A stretch of 64,000 nt of DNA from Cupriavidus sp. D39 (GCF_026627925.1 NZ_JAPNLE010000009.1:1426001-1490000); one strand, 5' to 3'. Shown: positions 37,841-48,024, numbered from the stretch's first letter. Made by a program: numbers and translations. Notes: generated from the sequence alone by a model not told the origin.

Positions 37841-38815
37841 TCGACCTTCATGCCGGTAGCGACGATGAGTTGACGATAACGATCGGACAGTTCCGACAAG
37901 CGCCGCGCGGCGGCCGCGCCCGTGACGCCTTCGGGCTGCAGGTCCAGCGCCTGCATGCGTGCCTGCACATCCGGCCGCGCCAGCGCATCGCCGATGGCAC
38001 GCTCAAGCACGCGCACCACCGGCTCGGGCGTGGCCGCCGGCACCATCGCCACATACAGTACCTCATGCTCCAGGTCCTTCATGCCCAGCTCCGCCACGGT
38101 GGCGATGCCCGGCGCCAGCCGCGAGGCGCTGGCGGCTGGTCACCGCCAGCGCCGTCACCTTGCCCGCCTTGACGAAGGGCAGCATGCTGGGCGTGGCCAG
38201 GAAGCCGCCATCCACCTCGCTGCCCACCACAGCGGTCACCGCCGGCGTGCTGCCCTTGTAAGGCACATGGTTCAGCCTGAGGCCGGTGGCGCGCTGGAAC
38301 TCCTCGATGGCCAGGTGGCCCGGGCTGCCGCTGCCGCCGGAGCTGAAGTTCAAGCGCTTCGCCTTGGCCTGCTTGACCAGGTCCGGCAAGGAGGCGATGC
38401 CCGACGACGGGGACGTGCCTACCAGCAAACCCGAACTGGCCAGGATCATCAAGGGCTTGAGCTCGCCGGGCCGGAACGGCATGGTGCTGTAGATATGCGG
38501 GTTGACGGTAAAGGTGGTATCGATGCCGAACAGCACCGCGTAGCCATCGGCCGGGCTCTTGGCCACCGCGCCCGCGCCCAGGTTACCGCCCGCCCCCGGC
38601 TTGTTCTCGACCACAAAGGCCTGCTTGAGCTCGCCCTGCAGCACCTCGGCCACCGAGCGGGCCAGCAGGTCGGACGGGCCGCCCGGCGGGAACGCGTTGA
38701 CGAAGCGCACCGGCTTGGCCGGATAGCGCTCCTGGGCGTGCGCCGCGAGTCCCGGCGCGCAGAGCAGCAGCGCAAGGGTTGCGGCCCGCAGCGGGGCGGA
38801 AAGGCGATGGAACAT
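37837..38815 (-). pseudogene. Bug/TctC-family solute-binding protein, frameshifted
   Basis: The signal peptide (LALLLCAPGLAAHA) and mature ERYPAKPVRFVNAFPPGGPSD are followed by VVENKPGAGGNLGAGAVAKS. The frame is lost near 38124-38135 and continues as ASRLAPGIATVAELGMKDLE to ATGMKVE. Removing one base gives 325 residues and the family spacing between VTS and VAE. Unlike the other breaks it is not in a C/G run. The stop overlaps the sulfatase start, so the two are one unit and the ligand may be a sulfated organic acid. Confidence 0.87.
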
Positions 38816-39114
38816 GGCGTGGTCTCCGTTGTTATGATGGCGCCGGCTGGCACCAGCTTGCTGGCGCCTACGTGCCGCACAACTGTACGTGCCATGCCAT
38901 CGATTGTTCTAATCAATCATTCCCAGACCCATCGCCAGTCCATCGCGGCTAGCCGGCCACGCCCGGATGGACAGGTTGCACGCGATGTCGCGTGCAACGC
39001 TCCGCTGCAGCCGAAGCGTCGGGCCTGAATCGCAAGTGCCTTGCGCTGCCCAAGCCAGGCACTATCCTTATCGATACAGCCCGTGGCGGGCCTGTTCGAT
39101 GAGCGTCACCCCAC
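38816..39114. other. Divergent promoter region between Bug and pyc
   Basis: About 300 nt with no gene. It holds AT-rich TTCTAATCAATCATTC at about 38904-38919 and should contain promoters for both the Bug-sulfatase unit and the pyruvate carboxylase gene. No exact operator is apparent. Confidence 0.4.
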
Positions 39115-42100
39115 ATGAAACAGATCAAGAGCATCCTGGTAGCCAATCGCGGCGAGATCGCCATCCGCATCATGCGGGCGGCCAGCGAGCTGGGCATTCG
39201 TACCATCGCCATCTACTCGAACGAGGACCGCTTCGCGCTGCATCGCTTCAAGGCGGACGAAAGCTACCTGGTCGGCAAGGCGATGAAGCCCACCCAGGCC
39301 TATCTGTCCGTGCCCGAGATCCTGCGGGTGGCCAAGCATGCGGGGGTCGATGCAATTCACCCCGGCTACGGCTTCCTGAGCGAGAACCCGGACTTTGCCC
39401 AGGCCTGCGCCGCCCAGGGCATCGTCTTCATCGGGCCGGAGCCGGAAGTCATGCGCACGCTGGGCAACAAGATCGCCGCCAGGCAGGCGGCGCAGCGCGC
39501 CGGCGTGCCCGTGATGCCTGCCACGCCTGCACTCACGGGCAGCCTGGACGATGCACTCGCCGCTGCCGAGGCGATCGGCTATCCCGTGATGCTCAAGGCA
39601 AGCTGGGGTGGCGGCGGGCGCGGCATGCGCGTGATCGAGAGCGCGGACGACCTGCGCGCCCAGCTCGACGTGGCACGCCGCGAAGCGCTGACGGCCTTCG
39701 GCAACGACGAGGTGTACCTCGAGAAGCTGGTGCGCCAGGCGCGCCACGTTGAAGTCCAGCTGCTGGGCGACACCCATGGCAACCTCGTCCACCTGTTCGA
39801 GCGCGACTGCTCGATCCAGCGCCGGCACCAGAAGGTGGTGGAGCGCGCGCCGGCGCCCTATCTCGATCCGGCCCAGCGCGAGGCGCTGTGCCAGGCCGCG
39901 CTGCGCCTGGGGCGCGAGGTATCCTACACGCACGCAGGCACCGTCGAGTTCCTGATGGATGTGGAGACCTCGGCGTTCTACTTCATCGAGGTGAATCCCC
40001 GGATCCAGGTGGAGCACACGGTGACGGAGCAAGTGACCGGCATCGACCTGATCAAGGCGCAGATCAAGGTGTCGGAAGGCGCGCGCATCGGCGACGCTGC
40101 GTCCGGCGTGCCGCTGCAGGCCGGCATCGAGGTGCGCGGCCACGCGCTGCAGTGCCGCGTCACCACCGAGGACCCGGAGAACGGCTTCAACCCCGACTAT
40201 GGCCGGCTGACCGCCTACCGCACCGGCGCCGGCTTCGGCATCCGCCTGGATAGCGGCACCGCTTATGCCGGCGCGGTCATCACGCCCTACTACGACTCCT
40301 TGCTGACCAAGGTGACCGCATGGGCGCCAACGGCCGATGAAGCGGCCCAGCGCATGCTCCGTGCCCTGCGCGAGTTCCGTGTGCGCGGCGTCTCGACCAA
40401 CCTGCGCTTTCTGGAGAATGTGGTCTCCCACCCGAAGTTCGCCGCTGGCGACTACACCACCCGCTTCATCGACACCGAAGCCAAGCTGTTCCGCTTCACG
40501 GCGCGCAAGGACACCGCGACCAAGCTGCTGCAGTTCATCGGCGAGACCACCGTGCACGGCAGCCCCGAGATGCGCGGCCGCACCGCGCCGGCCGGCACGT
40601 TCGGGCCGCCGCGCCTGCCGGTGGAGGCCGGTACCCCGCCCGTCCAGGCCGGATTGCGCCCTTGCTCAAGCAGCTTGGCCCGGAAAAGTTCGCGGCGTGG
40701 ATGCGCGAGCAGAAAGCCGTCCTGCTGACCGACACCAGCATGCGCGACGCGCACCAGTCGCTGTTTGCAACCCGCATGCGCACCCGCGACATGGCGCAGA
40801 TCGCGCCGCACTACGCGGCCAAGCTCCCGGGGCTGTTCTCGGTGGAGTGCTGGGGCGGCGCGACCTTCGACGTCGCCATGCGCTTTCTCAAGGAGGATCC
40901 GTGGCAGCGGCTCGAGAAGCTGCGCAGCGCCATGCCGGACATGTTGCTGCAGATGCTGCTGCGCGCGAGCAACGCCGTGGGCTACACCAACTATCCGGAC
41001 AACGTGGTCCGTCATTTCGTGCAGCAGGCCGCGGCCACCGGCATCGACCTGTTCCGGGTCTTCGACTCGCTCAACAGCGTCGACAACATGCGCGTCGCCA
41101 TGGAGGCCGTGCGCGAATCCGGCGCCCTGTGCGAAGCGGCGATCTGCTATACGGGCGACCTGTTCGACGCGTCACGCCGGTACACACTTCCCTACTATCT
41201 CAAGATGGCGAAGGAACTGGAAAGCGCGGGCGCGCACATCATCGCCATCAAGGACATGGCCGGGCTATGCCGGCCGGCAGCGGCGAAAGCGCTGGTCAGC
41301 GCGCTGAAACAGGAGACCGGCCTGCCGATCCACTTCCATACGCACGACACCAGCGGCATTGCCGCCGCCAGCGTGCTCGCCGCGATCGACGCCGGCGTGG
41401 ATGCGGTGGACGGCGCCATCGACGCCCTGAGCGGCCTGACCTCGCAGCCCAACCTGGGTTCGATCGTCAGCGCGCTGCAGGGCACCGAGCGCGCCCCGGC
41501 GGTCTCGCCCGCGGCCATCCAGGAAATCTCCCGCTATTGGGAAGACGTGCGGGCGTACTACACGCCTTTCGAATCCGAGATGCGTGCCGGCACGTCCGAC
41601 GTCTATCTGCACGAAATGCCCGGGGGCCAGTACACCAACCTGCGCGAACAGGCCCGGGCCATGGGCCTGGAGCCACAATGGGCCCGCGTGGCGACGACCT
41701 ATGCCGAGGTCAACCAGCTCTTCGGGGATATCGTCAAGGTCACGCCCACCTCCAAGGTCGTGGGCGACATGGCGCTCTATATGGTGGCCAACAACCTCAG
41801 CGCCGACATGGTGCTGGCGCCGGACAGCAACATCCAGTTCCCCGACTCCGTCGTCTCCCTGTTTCGCGGTGACCTGGGCTTCCCCGAGCAGGGCTTTCCG
41901 CGGGCGCTGCAGGACAAGGTGCTCAATGGCATGGCGCCGCTCACGGCACGCCCCGGCGCCGTCATGCCGCCGGCCGACATGGAAGCCGCGCACGCGGCGG
42001 TACAGGCGCTGCTCGGCCACGCGCCGACGGAGAACGACATCTCCGCCTACCTGATGTACCCAAAGGTGTTCGCCGACTTTGCGCATGCGCGCAAGACTTA

Positions 42101-42563
42101 TGAGGACGTATCGGTGCTGCCCACCCCGGTGTTCTTCTACGGCATGCAGGAAGGCGAGGAAGTCGCCGTCGATATCGCCCAGGGAAAGACGCTGATCGTC
42201 CGCCTGCTGGGCAAGTCCGTGGCGGACGACGACGGGCAGGTAAAGCTGTTCTTCGAGCTCAACGGCCAGCCCAGGCTGGTGCGCGTGGACGCCACCCGGG
42301 ACGGCGGCGGCAAGCGGCGGCGCGCGCCCGCCGAGGAAGGCAATCCCCTGCATGTGCCGGCCCCCATGCCCGGCGCGGTCGCCTCGGTCTGCGTCAAGGC
42401 CGGCGACATCGTCAAGGCAGGCGCCACACTGCTCTCGCTCGAAGCCATGAAGATGGAAATGACCATCCAGGCCGAAGCCGACGGCGTGGTCGAGATGGTC
42501 CATGTCAAGCCGGGAGACCTGGTGGAAGCCAAGGACCTGCTGGTGGCGATGAAGCCGGCTTAG
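39115..42563 (+). pseudogene. pyc: pyruvate carboxylase, single chain, frameshifted
   Basis: Biotin-dependent carboxylation of pyruvate to oxaloacetate. The biotin carboxylase domain (residues 1-450) has ILVANRGEIAIRIMRAASEL, KASWGGGGRGMRVIE and EVNPRIQVEHTVTEQ. The carboxyltransferase domain has LLTDTSMRDAHQSLFATRMRT and VECWGGATFDVAMRF. The C-terminal biotinyl domain has the lysine in LEAMKMEMTI. The first domain stops in frame near 40728, while the second continues in another frame; one more base in CCCC at 40634-40637 fuses them into 1149 residues, the normal pyruvate carboxylase length. Confidence 0.92.
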
Positions 42564-42591
42564 GCCGCCGCAACTACCTGCAAGCCGATCC

Positions 42592-43752
42592 TCAGAAAGA
42601 CCGCGGCATGCCAAGGATGTGCTCCCCGACATACGACAGGATGAGGTTGGTCGAGATCGGCGCGACCTGGTACAGGCGGGTTTCGCGGAACTTGCGCTCC
42701 ACGTCGTATTCCGCGGCGAAGCCAAACCCACCGTGATACTGCAGGCAGGCGTTGGCGGCCTCCCAGGAGGCATCCGCCGCCAGCAGCTTGGCCATGTTGG
42801 CCTGCGCGCCGCACGGCTGGTGCTCGTCGAACAGCTTGGCAGCCTGGAAGCGCATCAGGCTCGCCGCTTCCACGTTGACGAACGCCCGCGCGATAGGGAA
42901 CTGCACGCCCTGGTTCTGGCCGATGGGCCGGCCGAACACCACGCGCTCGTTGACGTACTTGGTCACCTTGTCGATGAACCAGTAGCCGTCGCCGATGCAT
43001 TCCGCTGCAATGAGCGTGCGCTCGGCATTCAGGCCATCCAGGATGTACTTGAAGCCCTTGCCCTCCTCGCCGATCAGGTTCTCGGCCGGGATCTCCAGGT
43101 TGTCGAAAAAGAGCTCGTTGGTCTCGTGATTGACCATGTTGATGATCGGCTGGACCGTCAGGCCCTTGCCGATGGCCTCGCGCAGGTCCACGAGGAAGAT
43201 GGACATACCTTCCGACTTCTTCTTGCACTCCGCCAGCGGCGTGGTCCGCGCCAGCAGGATCATGAGATCCGAGTGCTGCACGCGCGAGATCCAGACCTTC
43301 TGGCCGTTGACGACATACTTGTCGCCCTTGCGCACCGCGGTGGTCTTGATCTTGGTGGTATCCGTCCCGGTGCTCGGCTCGGTGACCGCCATGGATTGCA
43401 GGCGCAGCTCGCCGCTCGCGATCTTCGGGAGGTACTCCCGCTTTTGCTCGAGGGAGCCGTGGCGCAGCAGCGTGCCCATGTTGTACATCTGGCCATGGCA
43501 AGCGCCCGAGTTGCCGCCGGCACGGTTGATCTCTTCCATGATGACCGAGGCCTGCGTCAGGCTCAGCCCCGATCCGCCGTACTCCTCGGGGATCAGGGCG
43601 GCCAGCCAGCCGGCGGCGGTCAGTGCATTGACGAATTCCTCGGGATAGCCCCGGACCTCGTCGATCTTGCGGAAATACTCCGACGAGAACTGCCCGCACA
43701 GGTCGCGGATGGCTTCGCGGATTTCTTGATGTTCATCGACTATGTTCAGCAC
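42592..43752 (-). CDS. acyl-CoA dehydrogenase (isovaleryl-CoA-type active site)
   Basis: A 386-residue FAD enzyme. MAVTEPSTGTDTTKIKT and YVVNGQKVWISRVQHSD are the flavin/acyl regions. The usual MCAD catalytic Glu (YEGT) is replaced by VAPIST; instead Glu occurs in LNAERTLIA, the position used by isovaleryl-CoA dehydrogenase. The start is taken at GTG 43752 (LNIVDEHQEI) after GGAGAC; the longer frame to 43854 runs through a 10-nt repeat. Likely oxidises a branched C5 acyl-CoA such as methylsuccinyl-CoA, inferred from the neighbours. Confidence 0.85.
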   Translation of the reverse strand: MLNIVDEHQEIREAIRDLCGQFSSEYFRKIDEVRGYPEEFVNALTAAGWLAALIPEEYGGSGLSLTQASVIMEEINRAGGNSGACHGQMYNMGTLLRHGSLEQKREYLPKIASGELRLQSMAVTEPSTGTDTTKIKTTAVRKGDKYVVNGQKVWISRVQHSDLMILLARTTPLAECKKKSEGMSIFLVDLREAIGKGLTVQPIINMVNHETNELFFDNLEIPAENLIGEEGKGFKYILDGLNAERTLIAAECIGDGYWFIDKVTKYVNERVVFGRPIGQNQGVQFPIARAFVNVEAASLMRFQAAKLFDEHQPCGAQANMAKLLAADASWEAANACLQYHGGFGFAAEYDVERKFRETRLYQVAPISTNLILSYVGEHILGMPRSF

Positions 43753-43793
43753 GGGATGTCTCCGTAAGCGTTTTGCTTTGTCTGGTTCGGTTT

Positions 43794-43833
43794 GATTCGG
43801 ATTGATTCCGATTGATTCCAATTGATTCCGATT
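43794..43833. repeat. 10-nt tandem repeat GATTCCGATT, four copies
   Basis: Four units in a row with one or two substitutions in each, between the acyl-CoA dehydrogenase and the hydratase gene. It lies within the longest in-frame N-terminal extension of the dehydrogenase, where it would encode repeated Asn/Gln/Ile residues that are not part of the family. Confidence 0.75.
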
Positions 43834-43846
43834 GGGTGAGCCTGGC

Positions 43847-44695
43847 TTAGCCAAGCTCGGCGGTAGCGGTCATGGCGAGGGCGCCGTCCGCCTGGCGAAT
43901 CCACAGCGCGACCGTCTTGCCGTCCTCGCTCACTTTCCCGCAGGCCTGGAAGCGCTGGGGAACATGGGTGGGCCGCACGCCCTTGAAGGAGAAGCTGCTG
44001 ACGGTGGCATCCGGCAGATTCCTGCGTACCAGGTCGAGCAGCAGCACGGCCAGCAACGGGCCGTGGACGATCAGGTCCGGATAGTGCTCGACGGTGGTCA
44101 CGTACTCGTGGTCGTAGTGGATCCGGTGGCCATTGAACGTCAGCGCGGAGAAGCGGAACAGCAGCACCGGGTCGGGCACGATGTCGCGGGACCAGTCTTC
44201 GTCCGTGCGCGCGGCAACCGGCTCCGGCGCCGCGGCGCCCGGAGCGGCTTGCTCGCGGTAGACGATGTCGTGCTCTTCCGTCACGGTCAGGCCCTGCGGC
44301 CCCGAATATCTGTGCTCCACGGTCACGAAGGCCAGCGAGCCGGTGCGGCCCGTCTTGGCGTTCACGTCGAGGATGGTGGAGGTCTTCGACACCGCGTCGC
44401 CAACGCGCAGCGGCTGGTGAAAGCGCAGGCGCCCGCCGGCCCACATGCGGCGCGGCAGCGGCACGGGCGGCAGGAAGCCACCGCGATTGGCGTGGCCGTC
44501 GACGCCCAGCTCGGACTGCCGGTGCAGCGGCAGGAAATACAGCCAGTGCCAGAGCGGCGGCAAGGCATCGCCACGCACGGGGGCCGGGTCTTCACGGTCC
44601 AGGGTCGCGCAAAGCGCCTTGACCGGGAACGCGGTGATTTCGTCCTGGGACTCGGTTGACTTACCGATCCACTCCTTCAGTTTGGCAGTGTCCAT
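43847..44695 (-). CDS. MaoC-like itaconyl-/mesaconyl-CoA hydratase-type protein
   Basis: A 282-residue double hot-dog hydratase. DALPPLWHWLYFLPLHRQSELGVDGH and GGFLPPVPLPRRMWAGGRLRF match the N-terminal part of FAS1-like dehydratases, and HRIHYDHEYVTTVEHYPDLIVHGPL holds the catalytic Asp/His. This is the pattern of itaconyl-CoA hydratase and mesaconyl-C4-CoA hydratase. It lies between CitE and the acyl-CoA dehydrogenase genes. It would give citramalyl-CoA from itaconyl- or mesaconyl-CoA. Confidence 0.8.
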   Translation of the reverse strand: MDTAKLKEWIGKSTESQDEITAFPVKALCATLDREDPAPVRGDALPPLWHWLYFLPLHRQSELGVDGHANRGGFLPPVPLPRRMWAGGRLRFHQPLRVGDAVSKTSTILDVNAKTGRTGSLAFVTVEHRYSGPQGLTVTEEHDIVYREQAAPGAAAPEPVAARTDEDWSRDIVPDPVLLFRFSALTFNGHRIHYDHEYVTTVEHYPDLIVHGPLLAVLLLDLVRRNLPDATVSSFSFKGVRPTHVPQRFQACGKVSEDGKTVALWIRQADGALAMTATAELG

Positions 44696-44738
44696 CAATC
44701 TCTCTGTGGTTATGCTCGGGGTCAGTCGTTGATGTTGA

Positions 44739-45557
44739 TCAGGCCGGCGCCCGGCCCGCGCGCTCAAGCAGGCTCACGGCGCGCGCAATGACGGGCGCGT
44801 CGATCATTTCGCCGTCCAGCTGGAATGCGCCCGGGCCTGACCTTGCCTGCTCGACCACTCTCGCGGCCCAGGCCAGTTGCGCTTCGGTTGGCCGGTAGGC
44901 ACCGTTGACTTCGGCCACCTGCGCGGGATGAATGCAGAGCTTTGCCCCGAAGCCCAGGCGCCGCCCGCGTTCGGTGGCGTTGCGGAGTTCGTCGACATCG
45001 GCAATGGCAACCGTCACCCCGTCCACCGGCGCCGCAATGCGCGCGACCCGGGACGCAAGGACGAGCATGGAGCGGAAAAACAGCAGTTCCTGGTCGTCGC
45101 CTTCGATGCCCATCTCCGTGCGGAAGTCCACGGTCCCGAATACCAGGCGGTCAACGCCCGGCGCGCCGGCCACCTCGTTGATATTGGCCATGCCCCTGGC
45201 GGTCTCGATGAGCGGGAGCACCTTCACGCCGGGGCGAAGGTGTTTTGCCACCAGCGCGACATCCGCCGCGCTTTCCGCCTTGGGCAGGACGACGCCCGTC
45301 ACGCCTGCCTCGCCGCAAAGGCACAGGTCATGCTCAAACCATTGCGTCTGCGTGGCATTGATGCGCACCATGCCGGCCCCACCGCCAGCCAGGTACGCCT
45401 CCAGCAGCCCCCTTGCCCGGTCCTTGTCCTCGTCGGACACCGCGTCCTCGAGGTCGAGAATGACCGCGTCCGCGCCTGACGCGTTGGCTTTGGCGAAGCG
45501 TTCGGGACGATTGGCGGGCACGAAGAGATAGGAACGAGCGAAAGCGGCGGTTGCCAT
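44739..45557 (-). CDS. CitE/HpcH-family lyase, probable citramalyl-CoA lyase
   Basis: A 272-residue TIM-barrel lyase. FVPANRPERFAKANASGADAVILDLEDAV is the CitE start with the metal Glu/Asp, and VRINATQTQWFEHDL, LPKAESAADV, LPLIETARGM and GAKLCIHPAQVAEVN complete the family motifs. In this context cleavage of citramalyl-CoA to acetyl-CoA and pyruvate is the best guess; malyl-CoA is the alternative. The start at 45557 avoids a non-conserved N-terminus. Confidence 0.83.
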   Translation of the reverse strand: MATAAFARSYLFVPANRPERFAKANASGADAVILDLEDAVSDEDKDRARGLLEAYLAGGGAGMVRINATQTQWFEHDLCLCGEAGVTGVVLPKAESAADVALVAKHLRPGVKVLPLIETARGMANINEVAGAPGVDRLVFGTVDFRTEMGIEGDDQELLFFRSMLVLASRVARIAAPVDGVTVAIADVDELRNATERGRRLGFGAKLCIHPAQVAEVNGAYRPTEAQLAWAARVVEQARSGPGAFQLDGEMIDAPVIARAVSLLERAGRAPA

Positions 45558-45598
45558 GAGGTCTTTATCCGGATAGCGGGCAATAGCGGGCAATAGGT

Positions 45599-46777
45599 TC
45601 AGATCGCGCCTTCGGCGCTGAGGCGGGCTACATCGTCCGCGGTGTAGCCAAGCTCGCGCAGGATGCGCTCGCTGTGCTGGCCAAGCGCGGGAATCGCGTC
45701 CATGCGTGGCTCGAACGACTGCGGCGTGCCGGGCGGCAGTAGCGCCGGAATGACGCCGACGGGCGACTGCACCGAGGTCCAGCGCTCGCGCGCCTTGAGC
45801 TGCGGATGGTCCCAGACGTCGCGCATGTCGTTCATGCGGGCATTGGCGATCTGCGCGCGCTCGAGCCGCTCGATCACCGCCTCGATCGTCAGGGCGGAGA
45901 ACACCGTCGTGATGATCTCCGTCAGTTCAGCGCGGCTCTGTGTGCGCAGGGAGTTCGTGACAAAGCGCGCGTCGGCCGTCAGCTCCGTCCGCTCCAGCAC
46001 GACGCGGCAAAAGGCCTCCCACTCGCGCTCGTTCTGCAGGCCCAGGATGATGGTCTTGCCGTCGCCGGCGGTAAAAGGGCCGTACGGGAAGATGGTCGCG
46101 TGCGAGGCGCCGGCACGCGGCGGCGGCGTTGCGCCATCGAAGGCGTAATAGAGCGGGTAGCTCATCCACTCGACCATGCTCTCCAGCATCGACACGTCGA
46201 TATGCGCGCCCTTTCCGGTCTTGCCGCGCTGCAGCAGCGCGGCCAGGATGTTGGTATAGGCGTACATGCCGGCGGCGATGTCGGCAATGGAGCAGCCTGC
46301 CTTGGCGGGGCTATCTGGGGCGCCGGTGATGGAGACGAAGCCGGACTCCGCCTGGATCAGCAGGTCATAGGCCTTCTTGTCCCGGTAGGGACCGTCGTTG
46401 CCGTAGCCTGAGATATCGCAAACGACCATGCCGGGGTAGCGCTGCGACAACGCCGCATAGGAAAGGCCGAGCCGGTCCGCCGCGCCCGGCGCCAGGTTCT
46501 GCACCAGCACGTCGGCCTTGTCGAGGATCTTGTCCAGGATGGTGGATGCCTCGCTGTGCTTGAGGTCCAGCGCCAGGCTTTCCTTGGAACGGTTGGTCCA
46601 GGCGAAATGCGAGGACAGGCCATCCACCCGTTCATCGTAGCCACGCGCGAAATCGCCCACCTTGGGCCGCTCGACCTTGATGACCCGGGCACCAAGGTCC
46701 GCCAGCTGCCGGGTACAGAACGGCGCGGCAATGGCGTGTTCGAGGGAAACGACGGTGATGCCATCCAGGGGGCGCAT
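45599..46777 (-). CDS. CaiB/BaiF-family CoA transferase (itaconate/dicarboxylate type)
   Basis: A 392-residue class III CoA transferase. ITVVSLEHAIAAPFCTRQLADLGARVIKVERP is the family start, CDISGYGNDGPYRDKKAYDLLIQ follows, and the catalytic Asp166 is in CSIADIAAGMYAYTNIL. It is first in the minus-strand unit transferase-CitE-hydratase-acyl-CoA dehydrogenase. The set is that of the P. aeruginosa itaconate cluster (as I recall: LysR, hydratase, dehydrogenase, transferase, lyase), so it probably activates itaconate or mesaconate with succinyl-CoA. Confidence 0.85.
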   Translation of the reverse strand: MRPLDGITVVSLEHAIAAPFCTRQLADLGARVIKVERPKVGDFARGYDERVDGLSSHFAWTNRSKESLALDLKHSEASTILDKILDKADVLVQNLAPGAADRLGLSYAALSQRYPGMVVCDISGYGNDGPYRDKKAYDLLIQAESGFVSITGAPDSPAKAGCSIADIAAGMYAYTNILAALLQRGKTGKGAHIDVSMLESMVEWMSYPLYYAFDGATPPPRAGASHATIFPYGPFTAGDGKTIILGLQNEREWEAFCRVVLERTELTADARFVTNSLRTQSRAELTEIITTVFSALTIEAVIERLERAQIANARMNDMRDVWDHPQLKARERWTSVQSPVGVIPALLPPGTPQSFEPRMDAIPALGQHSERILRELGYTADDVARLSAEGAI

Positions 46778-47060
46778 AGCAGCCTTATCCGGTCAGGGTC
46801 CCGCCTGCCCTGCGCAGCGCAGCGGCAAACGGGAGAAATGGGTCCACGGCGCCCCGTCCCAGCCGGAAGTCGCCACGCTTGGGCGGCACGCCTGGTGCAG
46901 CGTCCGCCGGAGCTAGTCTCTCAAAGTGAGGGGTATCGGTATATCTTGTTTTATCGAAGCAGCCATTCGCTTTAGTGGAAACCATCGCCTTGCCAGCGCG
47001 GCCGCCGCATGAATTGCGGCGCCAGCGACCCCTTGGTACAGTGGCGGCGAAGGAGTATCC

Positions 47061-47984
47061 ATGCACTTTGACTTTGCCGACCTCAGGCTCTTTGCCCGCA
47101 TCGCCGAGGAAGAAAACCTCTCTCGCGGTGCGAGAAAAGCATTTTTGTCCCCAGCTGCTGCCAGCGCGCGCCTCAAGTCCCTGGAAGACCAGTTGGGCAC
47201 CCGGCTGTTCTACCGGGAGAGCAAAGGACTGGCGCTGACGCCCGCCGGAGAACGGTTGCTGCGCCACGCGCGGGTCATCGAGCGGCAGTTCGAACATGTG
47301 CGCAGCGATTTCGAGGAGTTTTCGAAGGATACCGTCGGTCACATCCGCATCTTCGCGAACACCACCGCGGTCACGGAGTTCATGCCGGAAGTGCTTTCCC
47401 GCTTCATGGCGGAGCGCCCTGCCGTGACCGTTGACCTGCAGGAGCGCCTGACGCGGGACATCATCCGGGGCGTGCTCGACGGCAGCGCGGACCTTGGCAT
47501 CATCTCCGGGCCCCTGAACCCGGAAGGGCTTGAAGTGGTGCACTTCAGCACCGACAAGCTAGTGCTTGCCACGCCCATCGGCCATCCGCTCACGCAAAAG
47601 AGCAAGGTCTCGCTCGCCGACACCCTCGAGTACGAGCACGTGAGCCTGCACGAAGGCAGCACCCTGCATGCCTTCCTCACCGACCTGGTCCGCGAGCAAC
47701 GGCGCAAGCTGCAGATCCGCATCCAGATTCGCAGCTTTGAAGCGATGTGCCGCATGATCGAAGCGGGCGTGGGCATCGGCGTGGTGCCGCTCTCCGCGGC
47801 GCTGCGGCACCGCCAGACCATGAAGCTCGCCATCGTCGAGCTGGACGACCCGTGGGTGATCCGCGAGCGCGCGGTCATCGTGCGCGAACTGCAGGGGCTG
47901 CCCGGCTGCGCGCGCGCCCTCATCGACGAGCTGATCAACGTGGCGCAAGCTGCCGGCGGAAGCCCGGCAAAGCTCATCGGCTGA
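47061..47984 (+). CDS. LysR-family regulator of the C5-dicarboxylate cluster
   Basis: A 307-residue LysR protein with the HTH in FADLRLFARIAEEENLSRGA and AASARLKSLEDQLGTRLF and an effector domain with HIRIFANTTAVTEFMPEVL. The ATG at 47061 follows GAAGGAG. It is divergent from the CoA-transferase gene across 280 nt, the same arrangement as the LysR gene of known itaconate clusters, so it probably senses the substrate or its CoA ester. Confidence 0.9.
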   Translation: MHFDFADLRLFARIAEEENLSRGARKAFLSPAAASARLKSLEDQLGTRLFYRESKGLALTPAGERLLRHARVIERQFEHVRSDFEEFSKDTVGHIRIFANTTAVTEFMPEVLSRFMAERPAVTVDLQERLTRDIIRGVLDGSADLGIISGPLNPEGLEVVHFSTDKLVLATPIGHPLTQKSKVSLADTLEYEHVSLHEGSTLHAFLTDLVREQRRKLQIRIQIRSFEAMCRMIEAGVGIGVVPLSAALRHRQTMKLAIVELDDPWVIRERAVIVRELQGLPGCARALIDELINVAQAAGGSPAKLIG

Positions 47985-48024
47985 CGACGCGAACGCTGCA
48001 CCGAGGCATCTCGCCAAGGCACCG

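Noticed and set aside
43753..43854. Longer start of the acyl-CoA dehydrogenase
   Set aside because: The added residues come from a 10-nt tandem repeat, while GTG at 43752 has a better ribosome site and family length.
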